This document shows, piece after piece, positions 26,272-33,982 of a stretch of 64,000 nt of DNA. Both the position numbers and the translations under genes were made by a program. Source of the DNA: JBBEBE01 sp040882505 (GTDB lineage Bacteria; Bacteroidota; Rhodothermia; Balneolales; Balneolaceae); assembly GCA_040882505.1 (NCBI GenBank), contig JBBEBE010000002.1:1-64000 (forward strand). The letters run 5' to 3'. The notes under the pieces were generated by a model. It had not been told where the DNA came from. It saw only the letters and a list, made by a program, of their open reading frames with translations, and made no database searches. Position 1 is the first letter of the stretch. The number at the start of each line of letters is the position of its first letter.

Positions 26272-27740
26272 AGAAGCTCAACCAACCCCGAACGGCCAAA
26301 GCGCTCCTGCTCATGGCGCCGCTCCTGCTCTACGAAGAGTGGCTGCTCTGCCTGTTTCTGATTCCGATCGGGCTCTGGGTCTCCTTTCGCGAAGAGATTG
26401 CAGATACGCTGCACAAACTCGATGCGCGGGACCTGCTCCTTTTTCTCTACCTCTTCCACATGCTTTTCGGGGAGCGCAACTTCGCCTATGTCGGGTTCGA
26501 ACCCATCTTTGTGACCGAGCTCACCTTGGGCGCTCTTCTGGTCGCTTGGCGGCGCGAGCTGATCGACGTGCGTACCCATTTGATGGTCTACTACCTGATC
26601 GTGGCCATCGGGCTCCTTTGGGCGGTCGCCTATGTGGGCGATTACCGCATCAGCGCCCTCCGCGATTCTCTCATGCTGGTCTACACCATCTGGGTGCCGG
26701 TGCTCTACCTCGCCTTTCGAAAACGGCGAAGCTACGAGCTCTTTTTTCTGCTGCTCAAACTGTTCATTGTGCTCAAGGCGGTCGCCTACGTCTATGAGGC
26801 GGGAATGATCGTGACCGGCAATCGATCCGTGCTCATGGAGGGCTTCCGGTTCAACGTGGGGTACGTGGTCCCCTCCGCCATTGTGATCTCCCTTTTTCTG
26901 CCCCTGCGGATCCTGGACTGGCGCTACAAACTGCTCTCCTTTGTCATGGTGCCGGCCATCTTTACGCTCTTTCACCGATCCATCTTTTTGGGGCTTGCCC
27001 TGGCGGTCGGCTTCTTTTTTTGGGACGGTCTGCCCCGCGTGCGCAAGCGAATTCTGGGGTACGGCACGATCGCGATGATCCTTCTCGGGAGCTTTTTGGT
27101 CTTCTACAACGCCCGGGTCGATGTCGACCTCTACCGCGTCATGGAACAAAAATTTTCGGGGGACGAAGGGAACATCTCCTATCGTTTTCTCGCCTGGGAG
27201 CGGACTCTGGAGAGCTATCTGGACAACCCGATCCTGGGTGCTGGTGTGGGGCGCCCCGTCATGTACGTGCAGGGAGATCAGTTTTACGACACGATCAACA
27301 TGGACTACTTCGATATTCGGGATTTGGGCGGCAATGCGCAGCCACACAACTCCTACCTGCACATTCTCACGCGATTCGGCCTGGTCATCGTTCCACTCCT
27401 CTTCTATGCGTTATGGCTCCCGGCGAGGCGAATTCTCTACCTGCGAAAACGCGACTACGGGTCGAGTGAACGCTACTACCGATTTCTTCAAGTGGCCGGA
27501 TTTTATCTGGTCATGCTCGTCTTCGCCTTCTTTAATGTGGTGCTCGAATCGCCCCACCATGCGTTCCCCTTCTGGCTCTCCGTGGCCATGGTTCTGGCCT
27601 GGGGGCGCTCCTCAAACAGCCTACCCAAACGGGTTCGCCTGGAGCGGCGCCCCTCCGGCGGGGCAGAGGAAGGTCCCCAATCGATCCGTTTGCAAAATTC
27701 CAACGGGCCGAACCGGTCCGGCAGGGAGGACGCCCGGTGA
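26265..27740 (+). CDS. O-antigen ligase/polymerase-family membrane protein (WaaL/Wzy type)
   Basis: The roughly 491-residue integral membrane protein has about ten to twelve hydrophobic helices. A large periplasmic loop in the second half holds NISYRFLAWERTLESYLDNP, followed by ILGAGVGRP and then NAQPHNSYLHILTRFGLV. The N-x-Y-R-x6-W and H-N-x-Y-L patterns are those of the Wzy_C/O-antigen ligase family, which polymerises or ligates lipid-linked polymer in the periplasm. The frame is open further upstream, but that part overlaps the glycosyltransferase gene. A GTG at 26265, seven bases before that gene ends, is the reasonable start. As the clearest polymerase candidate, it would be the Wzy of the GC-rich part of the locus. 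Confidence 0.82.
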   Translation: MLEKLNQPRTAKALLLMAPLLLYEEWLLCLFLIPIGLWVSFREEIADTLHKLDARDLLLFLYLFHMLFGERNFAYVGFEPIFVTELTLGALLVAWRRELIDVRTHLMVYYLIVAIGLLWAVAYVGDYRISALRDSLMLVYTIWVPVLYLAFRKRRSYELFFLLLKLFIVLKAVAYVYEAGMIVTGNRSVLMEGFRFNVGYVVPSAIVISLFLPLRILDWRYKLLSFVMVPAIFTLFHRSIFLGLALAVGFFFWDGLPRVRKRILGYGTIAMILLGSFLVFYNARVDVDLYRVMEQKFSGDEGNISYRFLAWERTLESYLDNPILGAGVGRPVMYVQGDQFYDTINMDYFDIRDLGGNAQPHNSYLHILTRFGLVIVPLLFYALWLPARRILYLRKRDYGSSERYYRFLQVAGFYLVMLVFAFFNVVLESPHHAFPFWLSVAMVLAWGRSSNSLPKRVRLERRPSGGAEEGPQSIRLQNSNGPNRSGREDAR

Positions 27741-28945
27741 AGATCCTACAGATTCACAACCGCTATCGCCAGCGGGGCGGGGAGGATGTCGCTGTGGAGC
27801 AGGAGCGGGCGCTGCTGGCCTCCCGGCACGAGGTCATCGCCTGGGAGAAGGAGAACGAGGTTGAGCTCGAGAGTCTTTGGGCCCGGATTCGACTCCTCGT
27901 CTCGACTCACGACTCCCAACGATCCCGCCGGGAGATGGCTCAACGGCTCTCGGACCGCCCGGTGGACCTGGTCCATGTGCACAACACCTTTCCGCTCTTT
28001 ACGCCGGGCGTTCTGGAGGTGGCCAGGGAAAAAGGCATTCCCGCCGTGATGAGCCTGCACAACTACCGACTCATCCACCCCAACGGGCTGCTCTTTCACG
28101 AGGGAAAAATCGACGAGCGAAGCGTAAACGGCAGCGCCTGGCGAACCGTGCCCGACGGAGTGTACCGGGATTCCATACTGCAGACCGCCGTAGTGGCTCA
28201 CCTGATCGAGCACCACAGAAAGAAGAAGACCTGGCAGCGTGTTCCGGACCTGTTCATTGTGCTCACCGAATTTGCCAAACAGAAACTGGCCGAGGGGGGA
28301 ATTCCCGAACAGAAGATGGTGGTCAAGCCCAACTTCACGGAGGATCCGTTCAACGGCCCGCTTTCGGGCCACCCGAAACCGGGAGACCGGGGCGTAAAGC
28401 CACCCGTGTTTCTCTATGTCGGGCGGATGAGCCGGGAAAAGGGGGTAGAGGATGTGATTGAAACCTGGTTGCGCCACCGGCCGCAGGCGGTACTTCGCCT
28501 GATCGGAGAGGGTCCGCAGAAAAGCGATCTTCAGGAGCGATCGAAAAACAATCCGGAAATCGAGTGGGCGGGAAGGCTCCCGCACGAAGAGGTCCTTCGC
28601 GAGATGGCTCGTTCCCGGGCGCTTCTGTTTTCCTCACGCTGCTATGAGGGGTTTCCGATGACGCTTGTGGAGGCCTTTGCCAGCGGCTGCCCGGTCATTG
28701 CGACCGATATCGGGAGTCAGGGCGAGATTGTGAACGAGGGAGAGACGGGGCTCAAGGTGCCCGTGAGCGATCCGGATGCGATCGCGGAGCGGGCAGGCCA
28801 ACTCATTCGGAATCCGGAGCTCGCCCGCCGAATGGGGGAGACGGCTCGACGCATCTATGAGAGAAACTATACCCCCGGAGAAAACCTTCGACAACTCGAA
28901 GCGATCTACGAAGAGGCTGTCCGGCGCTCCCGCTCTTCGATCTGA
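27737..28945 (+). CDS. glycosyltransferase family 4
   Basis: The 402-residue GT-B enzyme starts MKILQIHNRYRQRGGEDVAV, the classic GT4 glycine-rich opening. It continues with VDLVHVHNTFPLFTPGVLEV and AVMSLHNYRLIHPNG in the acceptor half, and VFLYVGRMSREKGVEDVI, GRLPHEEVLREMARSRALLF and YEGFPMTLVEAFASGCPVIA in the donor half, where the E-x7-E pair (EGFPMTLVE) binds the nucleotide sugar. The GTG start overlaps the previous stop (GTGA at 27737). Its last 40 bases overlap the convergent epimerase gene. The sugar is unknown. Confidence 0.88.
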   Translation: MKILQIHNRYRQRGGEDVAVEQERALLASRHEVIAWEKENEVELESLWARIRLLVSTHDSQRSRREMAQRLSDRPVDLVHVHNTFPLFTPGVLEVAREKGIPAVMSLHNYRLIHPNGLLFHEGKIDERSVNGSAWRTVPDGVYRDSILQTAVVAHLIEHHRKKKTWQRVPDLFIVLTEFAKQKLAEGGIPEQKMVVKPNFTEDPFNGPLSGHPKPGDRGVKPPVFLYVGRMSREKGVEDVIETWLRHRPQAVLRLIGEGPQKSDLQERSKNNPEIEWAGRLPHEEVLREMARSRALLFSSRCYEGFPMTLVEAFASGCPVIATDIGSQGEIVNEGETGLKVPVSDPDAIAERAGQLIRNPELARRMGETARRIYERNYTPGENLRQLEAIYEEAVRRSRSSI

Positions 28946-29895
28946 CCCACAATCCAGCGGTAGGTCTCCTCGACTCCTTCGCGTAGCGGTCGGGAGGGCG
29001 CCCAGTCGAGCTTCTTCCGGATCAAGGCGTTGTCGGAGTTTCGTCCGGCCACGCCGATGGGCCCGTCAATGTTTTGGATCGAGAGCTTCTTGCCGGAGAT
29101 CTCGATCACCATTTTGGTAAAATCCTGGATGGAGATCATCTCCTGGGAGCCGATGTTCACCGGTCCGGAAAACGACGATTCCATCATTTTTCGTACGCCG
29201 TCGATGCACTCGTCCACAATGAGAAACGATCGGGTCTGTTTGCCGTCTCCCCAGACTTCGACTTCGTCTCCGTCCTCGGCCAGAGCCACTTTCCGGCAGA
29301 TGGCCGCCGGCGCCTTTTCGCGCCCGCCATCCCAGGTACCCAGTGGTCCGAAGATGTTGTGGAACCGGGCCACCTTGACATCCATACCGTGATTGCGTTG
29401 AAAGGAGAGGTAGAGCCGCTCGCTGAAGAGCTTCTCCCATCCGTATTCGCTGTCCGGATCGGCCGGGTAGGCGCTCTCTTCGGAACATTTCGGGTTGTCC
29501 GGATCGGTCTGGTTGTAGGCCGGGTAGATACAGGCCGAGGAGGAGTAGAAAATCTTCGGAATTTTTTTTCGTTTCGTCTCGCCCAAGACATTCAGGTTGC
29601 AGAGCGCACTGTTGTGCATGATGTCGGCGTCATTGTCGCCGGTAAAGACAAAGCCGGCGCCTCCCATGTCGGCAGCCAACTGGTAAATTTCGTCCAGATC
29701 GTCACTCACCACCCCGGCCACAATGCGGGGATCCCGAAGATCGCCAACGACGAATTCATCGGCCTCGCTGGGGTGGAAATCATGCTTCTTGAGGTCTACG
29801 CCCCGGACCCAATACCCCTCACTTTTGAGTCGAGAGACCAGATGGCCTCCGATGAATCCGCCTGCGCCACATACCAATGCTCGTTTCTTTGCCAT
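28906..29895 (-). CDS. GDP-mannose 3,5-epimerase-like SDR enzyme
   Basis: The 329-residue extended SDR protein resembles plant GDP-mannose 3,5-epimerase along its full length. It shows the Rossmann motif CGAGGFIGGHL, LAADMGGAGFVF, the active-site block YSSSACIYPAYNQ with Cys122, the Tyr151/Lys155 pair in SEYGWEKLFSE, and RFHNIFGPLGTWDGGREKAP with Lys194. It continues with WGDGKQTRSFLIVDECIDGV and the closing GVAGRNSDNALIRKKLDWAP. In the plant enzyme the matching Cys and Lys perform the proton exchange at C3 and C5. The predicted product is GDP-L-galactose or GDP-L-gulose. It is transcribed against its neighbours and overlaps the upstream GT4 gene by 40 bp at the 3' end. A different substrate remains possible. 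Confidence 0.82.
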   Translation of the reverse strand: MAKKRALVCGAGGFIGGHLVSRLKSEGYWVRGVDLKKHDFHPSEADEFVVGDLRDPRIVAGVVSDDLDEIYQLAADMGGAGFVFTGDNDADIMHNSALCNLNVLGETKRKKIPKIFYSSSACIYPAYNQTDPDNPKCSEESAYPADPDSEYGWEKLFSERLYLSFQRNHGMDVKVARFHNIFGPLGTWDGGREKAPAAICRKVALAEDGDEVEVWGDGKQTRSFLIVDECIDGVRKMMESSFSGPVNIGSQEMISIQDFTKMVIEISGKKLSIQNIDGPIGVAGRNSDNALIRKKLDWAPSRPLREGVEETYRWIVGQIEERERRTASS

Positions 29896-30134
29896 CTTCT
29901 CTTCTCTATCCTGTTTTCGGTGAACGTCGGTAAACGTATGGGGCGGTGGGCCCGCTTCTGTTTCAAAACTGGTCGAGTCGGGGCTTGAAATTATCGCCCG
30001 TCAACCGTTCGTGTCCTCTTTCTACCCCGGAAATCCGGTCAGGGTTTCAGGGGCATTACGAATGACCGATTTGAACCGCTACAAACTACGCCACTTCTCG
30101 AAGTGAACAAAAGTAGACCGGATCTGCATCAGAT
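29896..30134. other. intergenic gap
   Basis: The 239 bases between two reverse-strand genes contain no recognisable gene, repeat array or clear terminator. The part near 29900 should hold the epimerase promoter, which I could not identify. Confidence 0.5.
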
Positions 30135-31013
30135 TCAACGGGTCGGTTCGCCGGAAGTCCGGCGTGCGAGTCGCCATCGAATCAGATCGATCGTTGCCAG
30201 CCAGAGGAACGAGGGGACAATGACGGCGTAGCGCCGCCAGAGCCGCTTGGGTTCGGAGAGAAGCCTGAACAGCCACTCCAGCCCGGATCGCTGCATCCAG
30301 GAGGGAGCCCGGGGAATGCGGCCGGTATGAAAGTCAAACGCGGCGCCGACGGTCACAATCGCGGTTGCGTTGCAGTGACCGGCCAGCTGTTGGGCAAAGA
30401 GCTCCTGCTTCGGGGTGCTCAGGCCGATCCAAACGATGTCGGCGCCCGAGGCATCGATCTGCGCGCCGATGGACGGGTAGTCAAAGTCGTCAACGTCCCG
30501 ATACGGGGGCGAAAGCGTCCCGGCGATCCGGTGATTTCCGAAGAACTCTTCGCAGGTATGTTTCAGCTGCTCGGCGACACGTTCGCCTCCACCGCACAGA
30601 AAGTGCGTAACCGATCGGTCGGCTGTTCGTCTTACAAGCAGGGAGAAAAAATCGGGACCGTAACAGCGTTCCATTTGACGGGCCCCTTTGCAGCGCCCGA
30701 TCCAGACCCCCGGCATGCCGTCCGGAAGGTTGATCCAGCAGCTGCGCAGAGCATCCCGGAATTGCGCATCCGAGCGGGCGTGAATCAATCCGTGCGCACC
30801 GGTAGCGCTGATTCGAAGAGGAAGGGGGCGAGGCGAAGTTTCTCTGTTCTGCTCACACACTCGAATGACCCGCTGAACGGCCTCTTTCGGGGTTTCTGCA
30901 AAGAGCGGGATGCCCAGAACCTGGATGGAGGAGGGCTGTGGGGTGGTCTCATTCAGTGAAGGAGAGGCGTGAACGGGATCACTCATGGACGAATCAGTTT
31001 GTTGGAAGTTCAT
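30135..31013 (-). CDS. WecG/TagA/CpsF-family glycosyltransferase (GT26)
   Basis: The 292-residue protein has the family signatures in order: QVLGIPLFAETPKEAVQRVI, a short AHGLIHARSDAQFRDAL (normally N-x2-Y/H region), LPDGMPGVWIGRCKG, the GPDFF motif, HFLCGGGERVAEQL, GADIVWIGLSTPKQELFAQQ and VGAAFDFHTGRIPRAPSWMQ, then RSGLEWLFRLLSEPKRLWRR. Enzymes of this family add the second sugar to undecaprenyl-linked intermediates. The open frame extends 53 codons upstream into a hairpin-rich region, so I chose the ATG at 31013; ATG 30986 is also possible. It is divergent from the initiating sugar-phosphate transferase, which would supply its acceptor. Confidence 0.87.
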   Translation of the reverse strand: MNFQQTDSSMSDPVHASPSLNETTPQPSSIQVLGIPLFAETPKEAVQRVIRVCEQNRETSPRPLPLRISATGAHGLIHARSDAQFRDALRSCWINLPDGMPGVWIGRCKGARQMERCYGPDFFSLLVRRTADRSVTHFLCGGGERVAEQLKHTCEEFFGNHRIAGTLSPPYRDVDDFDYPSIGAQIDASGADIVWIGLSTPKQELFAQQLAGHCNATAIVTVGAAFDFHTGRIPRAPSWMQRSGLEWLFRLLSEPKRLWRRYAVIVPSFLWLATIDLIRWRLARRTSGEPTR

Positions 31014-31080
31014 TGGATTTTGTAGACCGGAACGTAGCAAATGGAACCGTTCCTTCGTACAGAGCGTACAAACCAGACAA

Positions 31081-31131
31081 CATGACCCGAAATCCGGGTC
31101 ATGGATCGGGTCGTCTGATTCGTCAGACGAC
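31081..31131. promoter_or_regulatory. two adjacent perfect hairpins in a divergent promoter region
   Basis: Hairpin 1 has a 9-bp stem (CATGACCCG at 31081-31089 with CGGGTCATG at 31095-31103) and a 5-base loop. Hairpin 2 has a 9-bp stem (GTCGTCTGA at 31110-31118 with TCAGACGAC at 31123-31131) and a TTCG tetraloop. Neither is followed by a T-tract on either strand, so they are unlikely to be simple terminators. They sit between divergent genes starting at 31013 and 31222 and would lie in the leader of one or both transcripts or act as protein-binding palindromes. Confidence 0.6.
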
Positions 31132-31221
31132 GTACCGAGTCGAGTACATTCCAACGGAAAGTAAAGCTTCATTGGAAAGAAAACAGAAACAGGCTATCTT
31201 TTTGAGTTGAAACATGTAGTC

Positions 31222-32133
31222 ATGGAAGCACAGACCCCGGCCCTGTTGACCGTAAAAGATCGATTTAAACGAGAGACCCGTTCCCGGCGAGAGCCGGATC
31301 GCAATGAGCATCCGGACGGCTCGACTGTGGAGGAACGTCCGCATTCCCCGGCCAACGGAAATCGTCATGTCCGAAGTGCCAACAACGGGAGCAACGGTGG
31401 CGTAACAGAGCCCGGTACCTCTATAGACACCCACAAGAACGGGAACGGGCACACCAACGGAAGAACGGCTGCACCGGGAGAGAGAACCATCAAGCCCACT
31501 CGTTTGCGAACCATTGTGGCGGCGCGCGAGTATCGGGGAAAACGGGCACTGGATCTCACAATCGGATCGTTCGCCTTTGTGGTCTTTTTGGTGTTGACGC
31601 CATTCATTGCGCTCGGTATCAAGCTCAACTCCAAAGGACCGGTTTTCTATCGCCAGAAGCGAACCGGTAAACGAGGCGAGGTGTTCGAATGCCTGAAGTT
31701 TCGAACCATGACAACCGGATCGTCTAAGCCGATCGGCCCGAACGGGACCCCCGATATCACCACACGCGGGGATGATCGCATCTTTCTCTTTGGCCGTCTG
31801 CTCCGTCTGCTCAATCTGGACGAGCTTCCCCAGATCATCAATGTCATGAAGGGAGAGATGAGCCTGGTGGGCCCGCGACCCTACCCGATCGAAGAGTGTG
31901 CCTGGTGGAACAGTACGTTCGACGATTTCTACCTGCGATACGGAGTGCGGCCGGGCATCACGGGTGTGGCTCAAGTGAAGGGGTATCGGGGCGGTACACT
32001 GGACCGCGAACTCATGCGTCGCCGAACGGACTTCGACCTGATCTACGTACAAAAGAACTCCCTCTCGCTGGACCTCAAGACGATCTTTTTCACGGTCGGG
32101 CAGATGGTGAACCTGAAGACCAATGCCCATTAA
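31222..32133 (+). CDS. undecaprenyl-phosphate sugar phosphotransferase (bacterial sugar transferase family)
   Basis: The 303-residue protein starts with about 95 hydrophilic, Asn/Gly/Thr-rich residues of low complexity. A single membrane segment follows (LTIGSFAFVVFLVLTPFIAL), then the catalytic domain: SKGPVFYRQKRTGKRGEVF, ECLKFRTM, LDELPQIINVMKGEMSLVGP followed by RPY, and RYGVRPGITGVAQVKGYRGG. The Asp-Glu of LDELPQ is the catalytic pair in this family. It transfers a sugar phosphate to undecaprenyl phosphate to start repeat-unit synthesis. It lacks the four N-terminal helices of WbaP-type enzymes, so it is the short PglC/WecP-like form. A TTG at 31207 is an alternative start. It overlaps the next gene by 11 bp. 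Confidence 0.88.
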   Translation: MEAQTPALLTVKDRFKRETRSRREPDRNEHPDGSTVEERPHSPANGNRHVRSANNGSNGGVTEPGTSIDTHKNGNGHTNGRTAAPGERTIKPTRLRTIVAAREYRGKRALDLTIGSFAFVVFLVLTPFIALGIKLNSKGPVFYRQKRTGKRGEVFECLKFRTMTTGSSKPIGPNGTPDITTRGDDRIFLFGRLLRLLNLDELPQIINVMKGEMSLVGPRPYPIEECAWWNSTFDDFYLRYGVRPGITGVAQVKGYRGGTLDRELMRRRTDFDLIYVQKNSLSLDLKTIFFTVGQMVNLKTNAH

Positions 32134-33034
32134 CGGGAAACGTCCCTCCATTGCTCTGGTCACCGTTCTCTACAACGGGATGGAGAATTTTCCGGAGTTT
32201 TTCAAAAGTCTGATCAATCAGAGTGAATCCAACCTGCACCTCTACCTGATTGACAACTCTCCGGAGCCCGATGTGATGCGTCAGGCTCTTGAGCTGGCCA
32301 TGCCACTTCCCTTTCCGGTCACGTCACACCGTAACCAGGAAAACAGGGGAGCCGCAGAGGGGAACAACCAGGGAATCCGAATGGCGCTGGAGGCGGGTCA
32401 CGACTACATTCTGCTTCTCAACAACGATCTCGTGTTTCCTCCGGAAACCATTCAAACCCTCCTCTCGCACGCCGAACAGAGAGAAGAGTCCATATGGGTT
32501 CCCAAATTCTACTACGCGGGAACGAACAGACTATGGTACGCCGGGGGTCGGATGCTCCACAATCGGGGAATCAACTCCCATCGCGGGGCTACCCACGAAG
32601 ATGACGGGCAATATGACTGGATGGAGCATGTCGAGTACGCCCCGACCACCTTCATGCTTCTGAAATCAGAGGTCTTCCGGCACGTGGGACTCCTCGACGA
32701 AGCCTACTTTGCCTATTTCGAGGATACCGATTTCGTGATGCGGGCCCGCCGAAAGGGCCATGAGATCTGCTACTGTCCGGACGCCGTTGTGCACCACAAG
32801 GTGAGCTCGACCACGGGGGGGAAGCAGAGTGATTTCTCGCTCTACTATTTGAATCGGAACCGGGTCTATTTCATTCGGAAGCAGTACCGTGGGTATGCCA
32901 AATGGAGGGCGTTTTTGGGCGCGGCCAGGGAGCGGTATCGGTGGTATCGAACGGCCGACCCTCACGAGCGATCCAAGGCCCGAAAGGCGTGGTCAGACGG
33001 CTTTCGAATGCGGATCCCTCACCGCCTCTCGTAG
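32123..33034 (+). CDS. glycosyltransferase family 2
   Basis: The 303-residue GT-A enzyme opens SIALVTVLYNGMENFPEFFK and shows NQENRGAAEGNNQGIRMALE, the DxD-type metal site as YILLLNNDLVFPPE, MLLKSEVFRHVGLLDEAYFA and FEDTDFVMRARRKGHEICYC, ending with PDAVVHHKVSSTTGG. These are typical of the rhamnosyl/galactosyl-type GT2 enzymes in O-antigen loci. Its ATG lies inside the end of the sugar transferase gene (11-bp overlap), so both are translated together, and its 3' end overlaps the convergent gene by 16 bp. Confidence 0.87.
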   Translation: MPINGKRPSIALVTVLYNGMENFPEFFKSLINQSESNLHLYLIDNSPEPDVMRQALELAMPLPFPVTSHRNQENRGAAEGNNQGIRMALEAGHDYILLLNNDLVFPPETIQTLLSHAEQREESIWVPKFYYAGTNRLWYAGGRMLHNRGINSHRGATHEDDGQYDWMEHVEYAPTTFMLLKSEVFRHVGLLDEAYFAYFEDTDFVMRARRKGHEICYCPDAVVHHKVSSTTGGKQSDFSLYYLNRNRVYFIRKQYRGYAKWRAFLGAARERYRWYRTADPHERSKARKAWSDGFRMRIPHRLS

Positions 33035-33939
33035 TCACTTTTCCGCAGGATGAGCCCCATGATGATCGTGAAAGAGTGGGCCTTGAGTACGCAGTGAATA
33101 CCGAGCGCAATTCCTTTTTCACGTACGCTCAAATCTCTCCTGCCGCCCAGCGATTTCAGGGTGCCCAATGGGGGAAGCAGAAGGCGGGCCAACATGAATA
33201 GAATCTCTTTTCTCTGCCCGCGATGGCGCTGAACCCATCCGCCCATGGCCCGCCGGTTTTTTTGAAGCAGCTGACCCATTCGGCTGCGAGCCGGGTGACG
33301 TATAACCACAGTTTCCGTAAAGACGACAGGGATGCCCATGGCCTCGGCGTGCTGGCCCCATTCGCGATCCCCGCCCGAATAGAGCATAGCGTCAAAAAGA
33401 CCCGTCTTGTCAAACACCTCGCGCTGGGTAATGAGGTTGGCTGTTACGCCAAATGCTTCTTCCTCTACATAGGAGTGTTGGGGAAAAGCAAACGCCTTCT
33501 CGTAGATCTCCACCCAGCCGGGATGCTCACCCCGGAAGAAGAGCTTCACGATACCGGCAATACGCTTCAGGCCCGGAGTCGCGAGAAGTGCCTCGACCCC
33601 GCGCTCGATCCAATCGGGATCCGGAATGCAGTCTGCATCGGTGAAGGCGAGAATCTCCCCGTTTGCCTCCCGAACACCCCGGTTGCGGGCCGCGTAGCTC
33701 CCCGGGAGGGACTCCTCCAACACGCGTGTCGATTCTCCGTAGACCCAGTCCGGTGGGCAGGAATGTTCGGGGTCGTTGTTGACAATCAGGATTTCCAGCT
33801 TGTCGGCTGGATAGCTCTGTGCACGGAGAGAGTCAAGGCAGGCGCGCAACGGCTCCCAATCGCGATAGACCGGGAGAATGACACTGACCGTTGGCCCGTC
33901 GAAGGTTGCGAATGTCTGTCTGGAAAATCTATTGGACAT
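33019..33939 (-). CDS. glycosyltransferase family 2
   Basis: The 306-residue GT-A enzyme shows TVSVILPVYRDWEPLRACLD, ILIVNNDPEH, GSYAARNRGVREANGEILAF followed by TDADCIPDPDW, GVTANLITQREVFDKTGLFD and SGGDREWGQHAEAMGIPVVF. The C-terminal part has weakly hydrophobic segments. It is closely similar to the protein at 55445-56338 (shared VNNDP, GSY-ARN, FTDADCIP and SGGD motifs), although that gene is very AT-rich and this one GC-rich. It is transcribed toward the preceding GT2 gene and lies downstream of the Wzi-type operon by 43 bp. Confidence 0.87.
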   Translation of the reverse strand: MSNRFSRQTFATFDGPTVSVILPVYRDWEPLRACLDSLRAQSYPADKLEILIVNNDPEHSCPPDWVYGESTRVLEESLPGSYAARNRGVREANGEILAFTDADCIPDPDWIERGVEALLATPGLKRIAGIVKLFFRGEHPGWVEIYEKAFAFPQHSYVEEEAFGVTANLITQREVFDKTGLFDAMLYSGGDREWGQHAEAMGIPVVFTETVVIRHPARSRMGQLLQKNRRAMGGWVQRHRGQRKEILFMLARLLLPPLGTLKSLGGRRDLSVREKGIALGIHCVLKAHSFTIIMGLILRKSDYERR

Positions 33940-33982
33940 GGCAAGAATCTACCTCATTTTTTCGATCGACAAGGTCGCCATC

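Noticed and set aside
31081..31131. Rho-independent terminators
   Set aside because: The stems are perfect but no T-run follows on either strand, and they lie upstream of both flanking genes.
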